From Kitasatospora sp. GP82 (GTDB lineage Bacteria; Actinomycetota; Actinomycetes; Streptomycetales; Streptomycetaceae), in the NCBI RefSeq assembly GCF_029892105.1, contig NZ_JARZAJ010000002.1, positions 288,639 through 352,638 of the forward strand: DNA of 64,000 bases, written 5' to 3'. The position numbers were made by a program, and so were the translations under genes. Shown piece after piece: positions 45,274-53,474 of this stretch (positions within the stretch are counted from its first letter, which is position 1; each line of letters begins with the position of its first letter). Under the pieces are notes generated by a model, which saw only the letters and a program-made list of their open reading frames with translations, did not search any database and was not told the DNA's origin.

Positions 45274-46521
45274 TCAGCGGTGGCGGAGGGCCAGGTGTGT
45301 GCCGATGCCCAGCAGCAGGCCCCAGAAGGCCGAGCCGATGCCGAACAGGGTCATCCCCGAGGCAGTGGCGAGGAAGGTCACCACGGCACCGTCGCGGCCG
45401 CCTTCGTCGGCGAGTGCTCCGGCGAGGCTGGACTGGAAGGGGGCCAGCAGGGCGACTCCCGCGATCACGGCGATCAGCGCCGTCGGCAGCCCGGTGAACA
45501 GGCTGACCAGCACTCCGCCGAAGCTGCCGACCAGCAGATAGAGCACACCCGCGGACATTCCCGCGATGTAGCGGCGGCGCGGATCGGGGTGGCTCTCGGG
45601 GCTGGTGCAGATCGCGGCGGTGATGGCGGCCATATTGACCCCGGGCGAGCCGAACGGCGCCAGGAGCACCGAGAGTCCTCCGGTCGTGCCGATCAGCAGC
45701 CGGTCGTCCGGTCGGTAGCCGGAGGCGCGCATGATGGCGAGCCCGGGTGCGTTCTGCGAGGCGAGTGCGACGATGGTGAGCGGAAGTGCCAGCCCGACCG
45801 TCGCGGGCCAGCCGAAGGCCGGTGCCGTCAGTACCGGACGTGTCGGCCCGCCCCCGCCCAGGTGCAGCGGCAGCCCGACGGTGGCCGCCGCCAGCAGTCC
45901 GCCCGCCAGCAGCGCCACCGGCACCGCGTACCGGGGTGTCCAGCGCTTGGCCGCCAGGAAGGCCGCGAAGCTGCCGAGCACCAGCACGGGCGCACGGTGC
46001 AGCGAACCGAAGACACCGGCGCCGAAGGAGAACAGGATCCCGGCGAGCATCGCGTTGACGATCCCGGGCGGTACGGCCCGGATCAGCCGCCCGAACAGCC
46101 CGGTCACCCCGAGCAGCGCGACCGCCACCGAGCTCACCAGGAACGCCCCCACCGCCTCGCGGTAGGGGTACGCGCCCAGGCTGCCCATCAGCAGGGCCGC
46201 CCCCGGCGTGGACCACGCGGTGACCACCGGGGTCCTGGTCCACCAGCTCAGCAGCAGGCAGCTGAGCCCGCTGCCGATGGACACCGCCCAGATCCAGGAG
46301 GCCGTGTGCGCCTGGTCGAGATGCCCTGCGGCGGCGGCTGCCAGCACGACCACCAGTGGGCCGGAGAAGGAGACCGCGATACAGACCAGTCCGGCCAGCA
46401 GGGCCGGTACGGAGACATCCCGGCGGAGCGAGCGCCGCCCGTCCGGCACTGCCGGCGGGTCGGGCTCCAACTCGGTCTGCTGCCAGGTCTCCTGCCGCAT
46501 TTCAGCGCGATGCTCCGCCAT
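45274..46521 (-). CDS. BenE-family (benzoate/H+ symporter-like) membrane transporter
   Basis: The 415-residue protein has about eleven to twelve hydrophobic segments. TPVVTAWSTPGAALLMGS, VPPGIVNAMLAGILFSFG and GLSVLLAPFGSPGVNMAAITAAICTSPESHPDPRRRY match the BenE pattern. BenE proteins are annotated as benzoate symporters, although no aromatic-degradation gene is nearby, so the substrate is uncertain. ATG 46521 was chosen over 46500 and 46554; no strong ribosome site decides it (AATACT lies 6 nt before it). It is divergent from the surface-protein gene at 46712. Confidence 0.87.
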   Translation of the reverse strand: MAEHRAEMRQETWQQTELEPDPPAVPDGRRSLRRDVSVPALLAGLVCIAVSFSGPLVVVLAAAAAGHLDQAHTASWIWAVSIGSGLSCLLLSWWTRTPVVTAWSTPGAALLMGSLGAYPYREAVGAFLVSSVAVALLGVTGLFGRLIRAVPPGIVNAMLAGILFSFGAGVFGSLHRAPVLVLGSFAAFLAAKRWTPRYAVPVALLAGGLLAAATVGLPLHLGGGGPTRPVLTAPAFGWPATVGLALPLTIVALASQNAPGLAIMRASGYRPDDRLLIGTTGGLSVLLAPFGSPGVNMAAITAAICTSPESHPDPRRRYIAGMSAGVLYLLVGSFGGVLVSLFTGLPTALIAVIAGVALLAPFQSSLAGALADEGGRDGAVVTFLATASGMTLFGIGSAFWGLLLGIGTHLALRHR

Positions 46522-46711
46522 CCGGGCAGTATTCTGGAAGACCCTTCGCGACACCCGGAGAAATCTTCACAGCAACTGCAACTTTCCGTCGGCAGTCACG
46601 TCTGTGTACACGAAGGCACGGAAAGCAGGACCGGCGAGGCGCCGGAGGGTGCAACTACCGGCCGACTTCATCCAACACGCCGTCAGCATCAGGCCCCTGG
46701 GGGAACCCATC

Positions 46712-47500
46712 ATGCGAGTATCCGCTATGTCCGGTTTCGCGAAGAACATCCTCTCCCCGGCCTCCACCCGCAAGGCCCTCGCCGTCGGCGCCGCCACCCT
46801 GCTCATCAGTGGTGGCGCGCCCCTCTTCGCGGGTGCCTCCGCCGCCTGGGCCTGCGGTGACGAGGAGGGAGTCCGCACCGACCGGGTCGCCACCACCAAC
46901 TCCGCCGCCACTGCTGCTCGGTCGCCCGCAGCGACCCACCACGGCGAGCCGGTGTCGGCGTTCATCCCCGTGGTTCCGACCGCCATCGCCGCCGGTGGTG
47001 CCCCGGTCGAGATCGGCGTCGAGATGGCCAACTTCACCGGCGCCGACTACGCCAGGATCGCGCCGGGCTTCGCGCTCTACAACCCGCACGCCGGAGCCAA
47101 CCTCCGGATCGAGGACCTGAAGGTGGAGGTCGTCAAGGGCGGCCAGTGGAGGAGCCTGCCGCTGCGCCACAGCTGCGACCCGGTACTCGTCGCCGACACG
47201 TCCCTCCTCGCCGACCCGTTGACGGACCAGCACGCCCACCGCTACCTGTTCCGTGTCTCGCTCTCGGCCGATGCGCCCGGGCCGCAGCAGGAGATCCAGG
47301 TCTTCAGCGGTTCCGGCTTCGACGGCAAGGCCAACACGACCACCCTGAAGGTGCTCCGCACCACCCGCGCCGGCACCTCCTCAGCGGCGCCCGTCGCCGC
47401 CGTGGCCATGACGAGCTCGTCGCCCGCCGTCGGCGCGACCGCGTTCGTCCTGCTGGGCGGCGGAGCCACGGGAGTGCTGCGGCGCCGGTCGCGCCCCTGA
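46712..47500 (+). CDS. Secreted, membrane-anchored surface protein
   Basis: The 262-residue product starts at ATG 46712 (GGGGGAA upstream). It has an N-terminal signal peptide (RKALAVGAATLLISGGAPLF ... SAAWA-CG), an immunoglobulin-like central domain (PVEIGVEMANFTGADYARIAPGFALYN), and a C-terminal transmembrane helix followed by RRRSRP. There is no LPXTG motif, so it is anchored by the helix itself, not a sortase. No family is recognised; the domain resembles signal-peptide-bearing WxL/Ig-like surface modules of actinomycetes. It is divergent from the BenE-like gene with 190 bp between them. Confidence 0.75.
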   Translation: MRVSAMSGFAKNILSPASTRKALAVGAATLLISGGAPLFAGASAAWACGDEEGVRTDRVATTNSAATAARSPAATHHGEPVSAFIPVVPTAIAAGGAPVEIGVEMANFTGADYARIAPGFALYNPHAGANLRIEDLKVEVVKGGQWRSLPLRHSCDPVLVADTSLLADPLTDQHAHRYLFRVSLSADAPGPQQEIQVFSGSGFDGKANTTTLKVLRTTRAGTSSAAPVAAVAMTSSSPAVGATAFVLLGGGATGVLRRRSRP

Positions 47501-47661
47501 GCGCACTCCCGGGCGTGCGGCGCCGGGGGCGCGGGCCCCTGTTCGACCGGTCGCGTGCCTGACCAGCCCCCTACGGAGGTGCAGGTCTCGCACACGCGGT
47601 TGGCCGAGCAGAGCCCGCGCCCCCGGTGCACCGCATGACTGCCGCCCTCGAAGGGCAGCGC

Positions 47662-49086
47662 CTAGCCCCAGGTGAGCAGGCGCTTCGGGTGCTCCAGGAC
47701 GGCGGCGACATCCGCCAGGACCTTGGAACCCAGCTCTCCGTCGACCAGGCGGTGGTCGAAGGAGAGGGCCAGCGTGGTGACCTGACGGGGCACCACCTTG
47801 CCCTTGTGGACCCACGGGAGTTCCCGCACCGCGCCGAAGGCCAGGATGGCGGCCTCGCCGGGGTTGAGGATCGGGGTACCGGTGTCGACGCCGAAGACGC
47901 CGACGTTGGTGATGGTGATGGTGCCGCCCTGCATGTCGGCGGGCGAGGTCTTGCCCTGACGCGCGGTGTCGATCAACTCACCCAGCGAAACCGCCAGTTG
48001 CGGCATGGTCTGGGAACCGGCGTCCTTGATGTTGGGCACGATGAGCCCGCGCGGGGTGGCCGCCGCGATACCGAGGTTGACCTGGCCCTTGACCACGATC
48101 TCCTGGGCCGCCTCGTCCCAGGCCGCGTTGACCTCCGGGTGGCGGCGGACCGCCGTCAGCAGTGCCTTGGCGACCAGCAGCAGCGGGCTGACCCGGACAC
48201 CGGCACCCAGGTCGCCGCTCTCCTTGAGCCTGCGGACCAGCTTCATCGTGCGGGTCACATCGACCTGGACGAACTCGGTGACGTGCGGCGCGGTGAAGGC
48301 CGAGGCCACCATCGCCTGCGCGGTGGCCTTCCGGACGCCCTTGATCGGCACCCGGACATCGCCGCGACCGGCCGGCACGGCCTGGGCCAGTGCCTCGGCG
48401 GCCCAGGCAGCTTCGGCCGGAGCCGGGGCGAGCACCTCGGCGGGCGCGGGGGCGAGGGCCGCCGCTGCCGCCGCGTGCACGTCCTCACGGGTGACCACAC
48501 CGCCCGGGCCGGTCGGAACGACCGCCCGCAGGTCGATCCCGAGGTCCTTGGCGAGCTTGCGCACCGGCGGCTTGGCCAGCGGCCGCTCGGCCGTCGCCGG
48601 GACATCCGCGGCAACAGCCACCGGAGCCGGGGCGGGCTGCGGCGGCGCGTAGTACGAAGGCGCGGGCACCTCGACCGAGTTGGCCGGGGCGACGACGGTG
48701 GTCCGGCGGGCGCGGCGCTGAGTGCCGCCCGTTCGCGGACCGTAGCCGACCAGCACCTCGCGGCGCTCCGGCACGGCCTCCTCGGCAGCGGGGGCGGCGG
48801 CCACCGGCGCCTCGGCGGGAGCCGCACCCTCACCGACCGCGACGGAGATGATCGCCGTACCGACGTCCACCGTCGTCCCGGCCGGGAAGAAGATCTGCTC
48901 GACCCGTCCGTTGAACGGGATCGGCAGCTCGACCGCCGCCTTCGCGGTCTCCACCTCACAGACGATCTGGCCGTCCGTCACCTCGTCGCCGGCCTTGACG
49001 TACCAGGTCAGGATCTCGGCCTCGGTGAGGCCCTCGCCGACGTCCGGCATCTTGAACTCGCGGAGCGAGCGCACCTCGGTGGTCAT
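47662..49086 (-). CDS. 2-oxoacid dehydrogenase E2 (dihydrolipoamide acyltransferase)
   Basis: The 474-residue E2 core transfers the acyl group to CoA. It has one lipoyl domain (MPDVGEGLTEAEILTWYVKAGD ... VETAKAAVELP, lipoyl Lys49) and an Ala/Pro-rich linker. The E1/E3-binding domain (VRKLAKDLGIDLRAVVPTG) follows, and the catalytic acyltransferase domain ends in FDHRLVDGELGSKVLAD with the HRxxDG active site. With the E1 genes upstream it forms an operon; the paired E1 alpha/beta layout and single lipoyl domain fit branched-chain 2-oxoacid dehydrogenase (bkd) as well as a pyruvate dehydrogenase. The gap to E1 beta is 12 bp. Confidence 0.93.
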   Translation of the reverse strand: MTTEVRSLREFKMPDVGEGLTEAEILTWYVKAGDEVTDGQIVCEVETAKAAVELPIPFNGRVEQIFFPAGTTVDVGTAIISVAVGEGAAPAEAPVAAAPAAEEAVPERREVLVGYGPRTGGTQRRARRTTVVAPANSVEVPAPSYYAPPQPAPAPVAVAADVPATAERPLAKPPVRKLAKDLGIDLRAVVPTGPGGVVTREDVHAAAAAALAPAPAEVLAPAPAEAAWAAEALAQAVPAGRGDVRVPIKGVRKATAQAMVASAFTAPHVTEFVQVDVTRTMKLVRRLKESGDLGAGVRVSPLLLVAKALLTAVRRHPEVNAAWDEAAQEIVVKGQVNLGIAAATPRGLIVPNIKDAGSQTMPQLAVSLGELIDTARQGKTSPADMQGGTITITNVGVFGVDTGTPILNPGEAAILAFGAVRELPWVHKGKVVPRQVTTLALSFDHRLVDGELGSKVLADVAAVLEHPKRLLTWG

Positions 49087-49098
49087 ATCGCTCCCTTC

Positions 49099-50073
49099 TC
49101 AGAACGCCAGCGCGCGGTCGACGGCGTCGAGTACGCGATCAAGGTCGGGCAGGAAGGCCTCCTCGACCCGGGACGGCGGGTACGGCGCGTGGTAGCCGCC
49201 GACGCGCAGGACCGGGGCCTCCAGGTGGTAGAAGCACCGCTCGGTGAGCCGGGCGGCGAGCTCCGCGCCCATGCCCATGAAGACGGGCGCCTCGTGCACC
49301 ACGATGCCGCGCCCGGTGCGCTTGACGGACTGCTCCAGGGCGTCGAAGTCCACCGGGGAGAGCGAGCGCAGGTCGACGACCTCCAGGCTGCGGCCGTCCT
49401 CCTCGGCGGCCGCGGCGGCCTCCAGGCAGACCTTCACCATCGGGCCGTACGCGATCAGGGTGGCGTCCGCGCCCTGGCGCACCACGCGGGCCTCGTGCAG
49501 CGACAGGCCGGCCGAGTCGCCGACCTCGCCCTTGTCCCAGTAACGGCGCTTGGGCTCAAGGAAGATCACCGGGTCGTCGGACTCGATGGCCTGGCGGAGC
49601 ATCCAGTACGCGTCGTGGGCATTGGAGGGGCTGACCACCCGGAGCCCGGCGGTGTGCGCGAAGTACGCCTCGTGGGACTCGCTGTGGTGCTCGACCGCGC
49701 CGATGCCGCCCGCGTACGGGATCCGGACGGTGACCGGCATCTTCACATGCCCGAGCGCGCGGGAGTGCATCTTCGCCAGCTGGGAGACGATCTGGTCGAA
49801 GGCCGGGTACACGAAACCGTCGAACTGGATCTCCACGACCGGCCGGTAGCCTCTGAGGGCCAGGCCGATCGCGGTGCCCATGATGCCGGACTCGGCGAGC
49901 GGGGTGTCGATGACCCGGTCGTCGCCGAAGTCCTTCTGTAGCCCGTCGGTGATCCGGAAGACCCCGCCCAGCTTTCCGATGTCCTCGCCCATCAGCAGGG
50001 TCTTCGGATCGTTCTCCAGCGACTTGCGCAGGGCCTCGTTGAGCGCCTTGGCAATGCTCAGCTGACCTGCCAT
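49099..50073 (-). CDS. 2-oxoacid dehydrogenase E1 component, beta subunit
   Basis: The 324-residue beta subunit of the thiamine-diphosphate-dependent decarboxylase pairs with the alpha subunit encoded immediately upstream. MGEDIGKLGGVFRITDGL near the N-terminus, DTPLAESGIMGTAIGLALRG, FEPKR-like FLEPKRRYWDKGEV and the C-terminal EVVDLRSLSPVD with HEAPVFMGMGAEL are canonical. ATG 50073 overlaps the E1 alpha stop by one base, so translation is coupled. Sequence favours the branched-chain (2-oxoisovalerate) type over pyruvate, but this is not certain. Confidence 0.93.
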   Translation of the reverse strand: MAGQLSIAKALNEALRKSLENDPKTLLMGEDIGKLGGVFRITDGLQKDFGDDRVIDTPLAESGIMGTAIGLALRGYRPVVEIQFDGFVYPAFDQIVSQLAKMHSRALGHVKMPVTVRIPYAGGIGAVEHHSESHEAYFAHTAGLRVVSPSNAHDAYWMLRQAIESDDPVIFLEPKRRYWDKGEVGDSAGLSLHEARVVRQGADATLIAYGPMVKVCLEAAAAAEEDGRSLEVVDLRSLSPVDFDALEQSVKRTGRGIVVHEAPVFMGMGAELAARLTERCFYHLEAPVLRVGGYHAPYPPSRVEEAFLPDLDRVLDAVDRALAF

Positions 50074-51227
50074 CAGTTGTTCTCCCCGCCCTCGAAGGAC
50101 GCCGCGTACGCCTCGTACTCAGCTCGCTCTTCCTCGACCAGTGCATGCGGCTCGGCGTACACATGGTCGAAGATCAGGGTCGGGTCCGGGTCGGGCATAC
50201 TGCGCACGCCCTCACGCACCCGCAGCCCCAACTCCTCGCTCTCGGCCTCGATTCCGGCGAAGAACGCCTCGTCGGCCAGGCCCTCCCGATCCAGGTAGGC
50301 CTTGAGCCGGGTGATCGGGTCCTTGGCCTTCCAGGCCTCGGTCTCCTCGGTGGGCCGGTAGCGGGTGGGGTCGTCTGAGGTGGTGTGCGCGCCCATCCGG
50401 TAGGTGAACGCCTCGATCAGCACCGGACCGTTGCCGCTGCGGGCGTGGTCCAGCGCCCAGCGGGTCACCGCGAGGCAGGCGAGCACGTCGTTGCCGTCCA
50501 CCCGGACACCCGGGAAACCGAAGCCCAGGGCGCGGCGGTAGAGCGGGATGCGGGTCTGCACGGTGGTGGGCTCGGAGATCGCCCACTGGTTGTTCTGGCA
50601 GAAGAAGACGACCGGCGAGTTGTAGACCGAGGCGAAGGTGAAGGCCTCGCTGACGTCACCCTGGCTGGAGGCGCCGTCGCCGAAGTACGCGATCACCGCG
50701 TCGTCGGTGCCGTCCTTGGTGATGCCCATCGCGTATCCGGTGGCGTGCAGGGTCTGCGCGCCGATCACGATGGTGTACAGGTGGAAGTTCTTCTCGTTCG
50801 GGTCCCAACCGCCGTGGTTCACACCGCGGAACATGCCGAGCAGGTTCAGCGGGTCCACGTCGCGGCACCAGGCGACACCGTGCTCCCGGTAGGTCGGGAA
50901 GGCGTAGTCGCCGGGGCGCATCGCACGGCCCGAGCCGACCTGGGCGGCCTCCTGGCCGAGCAGCGAGGCCCACAGGCCGAGCTCGCCCTGGCGTTGCAGG
51001 GAGGTGGCCTCGGCGTCGAAGCGCCGGACCAGGACCAGGTCACGGTAGAGGGCGCGGAGCTCCTCCGGGGTGATCACCAGCGGGAATTCCGGGTTCTCGA
51101 CCCGCTCCCCTTCGGGCGTGAGTAGCTGTACGAGCTCCGGCTGGGCGTCCTTACCCTTGTTGCGGAGGTTGTCAGGGACGCCGGGGGCGGCCTTCTTGCG
51201 CGCCCTCGCCGTGCTTTTGACGGTCAC
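50073..51227 (-). CDS. 2-oxoacid dehydrogenase E1 component, alpha subunit
   Basis: The 384-residue alpha subunit binds thiamine diphosphate through GDGASSQGDVSEAFTFA ... CQNNQWAIS (GDG-N-NN motif). It has the phosphorylation-loop-like region YRMGAHTTSDDPTRY. GTG 51227 has GAGGAG 5 nt upstream; a GTG at 51233 is too close to that ribosome site. It is the first gene of the three-gene operon E1 alpha-E1 beta-E2 and is divergent from the orphan response regulator at 51585. No E3 gene lies in the window, so a shared dihydrolipoamide dehydrogenase is assumed. Confidence 0.93.
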   Translation of the reverse strand: MTVKSTARARKKAAPGVPDNLRNKGKDAQPELVQLLTPEGERVENPEFPLVITPEELRALYRDLVLVRRFDAEATSLQRQGELGLWASLLGQEAAQVGSGRAMRPGDYAFPTYREHGVAWCRDVDPLNLLGMFRGVNHGGWDPNEKNFHLYTIVIGAQTLHATGYAMGITKDGTDDAVIAYFGDGASSQGDVSEAFTFASVYNSPVVFFCQNNQWAISEPTTVQTRIPLYRRALGFGFPGVRVDGNDVLACLAVTRWALDHARSGNGPVLIEAFTYRMGAHTTSDDPTRYRPTEETEAWKAKDPITRLKAYLDREGLADEAFFAGIEAESEELGLRVREGVRSMPDPDPTLIFDHVYAEPHALVEEERAEYEAYAASFEGGENN

Positions 51228-51584
51228 GTTCACTCCTCGGTCTGTCCGGCCGCCCGGGGTCGCCGGTGACCGGTCCGGTCACCGCCTCGCAGGTACGCGT
51301 GGGTGTGCGCACCGACTGCAAGGCAGGTGGTGTTCCCTTTCCGACGGCGTCCCTCACGAGAACGTTACCCAGCGGCGCCCCTTGGCGCGCTTGCGCTAGG
51401 ACGTCCTACTTGTTCACGCCGGAGAGTGCAGGTGTGGTGCAGCTCTCTGGGCGGTGGCCGTCAGGACACCTGCGCACGCTATCCGGGCGAAGCTCTCCGC
51501 GTAAGGGGGTAACCGGCATGGATTCTGTGTTCGGGGCAGCTCGGGCAATAGGTCTTCTGTGCGTGGATATGGGAGCATTTGAGC
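51228..51584. promoter_or_regulatory. Divergent region (2-oxoacid dehydrogenase / response regulator) with TAGGACGTCCTA palindrome
   Basis: A 357-bp intergenic region carrying both promoters. TAGGACGTCCTA (51397-51408) is a perfect 12-nt palindrome near the middle, a natural site for the NarL-family regulator encoded at 51585. Other repeats here (e.g. CCGGTGACCGG-TCCGGTCACCG around 51264-51283) may also matter. No small gene was seen. Confidence 0.55.
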
Positions 51585-52244
51585 GTGACTGGAAACGGAC
51601 AAATCAGGGTTTTCCTACTAGATGATCATGAGGTCGTCCGGCGCGGCGTACACGATCTGCTGTCCATGGAGGACGACATCGAGGTGGTCGGCGAAGCCGG
51701 CACCGCCGCCGAGGCCCTGACCCGGATCCCGGCCGTGGACCCCGATGTCGCGATCCTCGACGTCCGCCTCCCGGACGGCAACGGCGTCGAGGTCTGCCGC
51801 GAGGTCCGCGCGCGGCGGCCGGAGATCAAGTGCCTGATGCTGACCTCCTTCTCGGACGACGAAGCGCTCTTCGACGCCATCATGGCGGGAGCCTCCGGGT
51901 ACGTACTGAAGGCGATCCGGGGCACCGACCTGCTCTCCGCGGTCCGTGACGTGGCAGCGGGCAGGTCGCTGCTCGACCCGATCGCCACCAGCCGGGTACT
52001 GGAACGGCTGCGCGACGGTGGCGAGAAGGAGGACGAACGGCTCGCCCAGTTGACGAAGCAGGAGCGGCGCATCCTCGACCTGATCGGCGAGGGTATGACC
52101 AACCGTCAGATCGGCAATGAGCTGCACTTGGCCGAAAAGACCGTCAAGAACTACGTTTCCAGCCTGCTGGCCAAGATGGGCATGGAGCGCCGCACCCAGG
52201 CGGCTGCCTATGTGGCCCGGCATCAGGCCGATCATCATCATTGA
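51585..52244 (+). CDS. Orphan NarL/FixJ-family (DevR-like) response regulator
   Basis: The 219-residue regulator has a receiver domain with acidic pair DDHE, phosphoacceptor Asp59 ([13 protein letters not shown]) and switch residues in LMLTSFSDD and VLKAIRG. The LuxR-type HTH ([38 protein letters not shown]) resembles DevR/DosR. The GTG at 51585 lies 9 nt after GGGAG and is preferred over the TTG at 51579. No histidine kinase is adjacent, so it is an orphan. It is divergent from the 2-oxoacid dehydrogenase operon and may control it. Confidence 0.92.
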   Translation: MTGNGQIRVFLLDDHEVVRRGVHDLLSMEDDIEVVGEAGTAAEALTRIPAVDPDVAILDVRLPDGNGVEVCREVRARRPEIKCLMLTSFSDDEALFDAIMAGASGYVLKAIRGTDLLSAVRDVAAGRSLLDPIATSRVLERLRDGGEKEDERLAQLTKQERRILDLIGEGMTNRQIGNELHLAEKTVKNYVSSLLAKMGMERRTQAAAYVARHQADHHH

Positions 52245-52301
52245 GCATATTCCTGACGACCTGTCAAGTGCCTGCGCCTCACGGCATTACGCTCCTGTCC
52301 C

Positions 52302-53390
52302 GTGACAACGCAAGGCCAGATCATCGTGTGCGCGCCGCCTCGTCCGGACCGCACGGAACCGCCCATCGGCACCCTCAGCCCCCCGGTCGCCCACAACGCC
52401 GCGGCCGGGGTGCTGCGTTCCTACCGGCTCGGCCGCCCCTCCGGGATACGGCCGGTGACCGAGGGGCTGCTCAACCGGGGCTACCGGATCACCACCGGGT
52501 CCGGCCGGTACTTCCTCAAGTGCTACGTGGACCGGGCCACCGCCAGCCGCAGCGCGATCACCGCCCAGCACCGCGCCACCATCGACCTGCACGCCCTCGG
52601 ACTGCCCACCCCGCCCCCGCTGCCCACCCCGGACGGCCGGACCGTGACGGCGTACGGCGGGCGGCTGTTCGCGCTCTACCCCTGGGTGGAGGGCGGACAC
52701 CGGCACGGCACCGAGCTGGCGCCCGTGCAGTCCGCCGAACTCGGCGCGCTGCTCGGGCGATTGCACGGCGCACTCGGTGAAGTCTGCGCCCCCGTACGGC
52801 AGCCCGCCGGGCATGCCACCGCCGATCCGGCCGAGACCGTCCGACTCGTCGCCGAACTGCGGAAACGGGCCGCCAGGTACGAACCGTACGGACCCTTCGA
52901 CGCCCTCGCCGAACAGCGCCTGGCCGAACGGCTCGACCTGCTCGCGAGGCACCGGCACCGGCGGCCACCCGCCGAGAGCGCCCCGCCGACCGGCTGGACG
53001 CACGGCGACTTCCACGGCCTCAACCTGCTCTACCGGGGGGAACAGCTCACGGCCGTGCTCGACTGGGACAAACTCGGCGTACGGCCGCAGGCGGAGGAGG
53101 CCGTCCGGGCCGCCACGCTGATCTTCAACGACCGGGAGAGCGGCGTCCTGGACCTCGTCCGGGTCCGCCGCTACTCGCAGTCCTACCGGGCCGCCACCGC
53201 CACCACGGCGGCCCAACTGGCCGCCGCCGTGCACCGGGTGTGGTGGGAGCGTCTGAACGACCTCTGGATGCTCCAGTGGCGCTACCAGCGCGGCGACCAC
53301 CGCGCCGACCCGCTCTTTCCCGCCGCAGCCGGGCAACTCGCCTGGTGGTGCCAGGAGTACGAGCAGGTCCTGGACGCCTTCACCAACTAA
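52302..53390 (+). CDS. Aminoglycoside/choline-phosphotransferase-like kinase
   Basis: The 362-residue cytosolic protein has the APH fold: NRGYRITTGSGRYFLKCY (nucleotide-binding lobe), the catalytic loop WTHGDFHGLNLLY and the metal-binding VLDWDKLGV. It resembles homoserine kinase type II / fructosamine-kinase-like members rather than a clinical resistance enzyme; the substrate is unknown. GTG 52302 lies 8 nt after TACGCT, consistent with leaderless translation. Its 3' end faces the Ser/Thr kinase gene, with two GGGGCGCGGG elements (53420 and 53459) in between. Confidence 0.87.
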   Translation: MTTQGQIIVCAPPRPDRTEPPIGTLSPPVAHNAAAGVLRSYRLGRPSGIRPVTEGLLNRGYRITTGSGRYFLKCYVDRATASRSAITAQHRATIDLHALGLPTPPPLPTPDGRTVTAYGGRLFALYPWVEGGHRHGTELAPVQSAELGALLGRLHGALGEVCAPVRQPAGHATADPAETVRLVAELRKRAARYEPYGPFDALAEQRLAERLDLLARHRHRRPPAESAPPTGWTHGDFHGLNLLYRGEQLTAVLDWDKLGVRPQAEEAVRAATLIFNDRESGVLDLVRVRRYSQSYRAATATTAAQLAAAVHRVWWERLNDLWMLQWRYQRGDHRADPLFPAAAGQLAWWCQEYEQVLDAFTN

Positions 53391-53474
53391 CCGCCCCCGG
53401 GCACCCGGGAGGGTCTCCAGGGGCGCGGGGGCACTCCGAACGCAAAGGGGTACCCATAGGGGCGCGGGGCTGGG

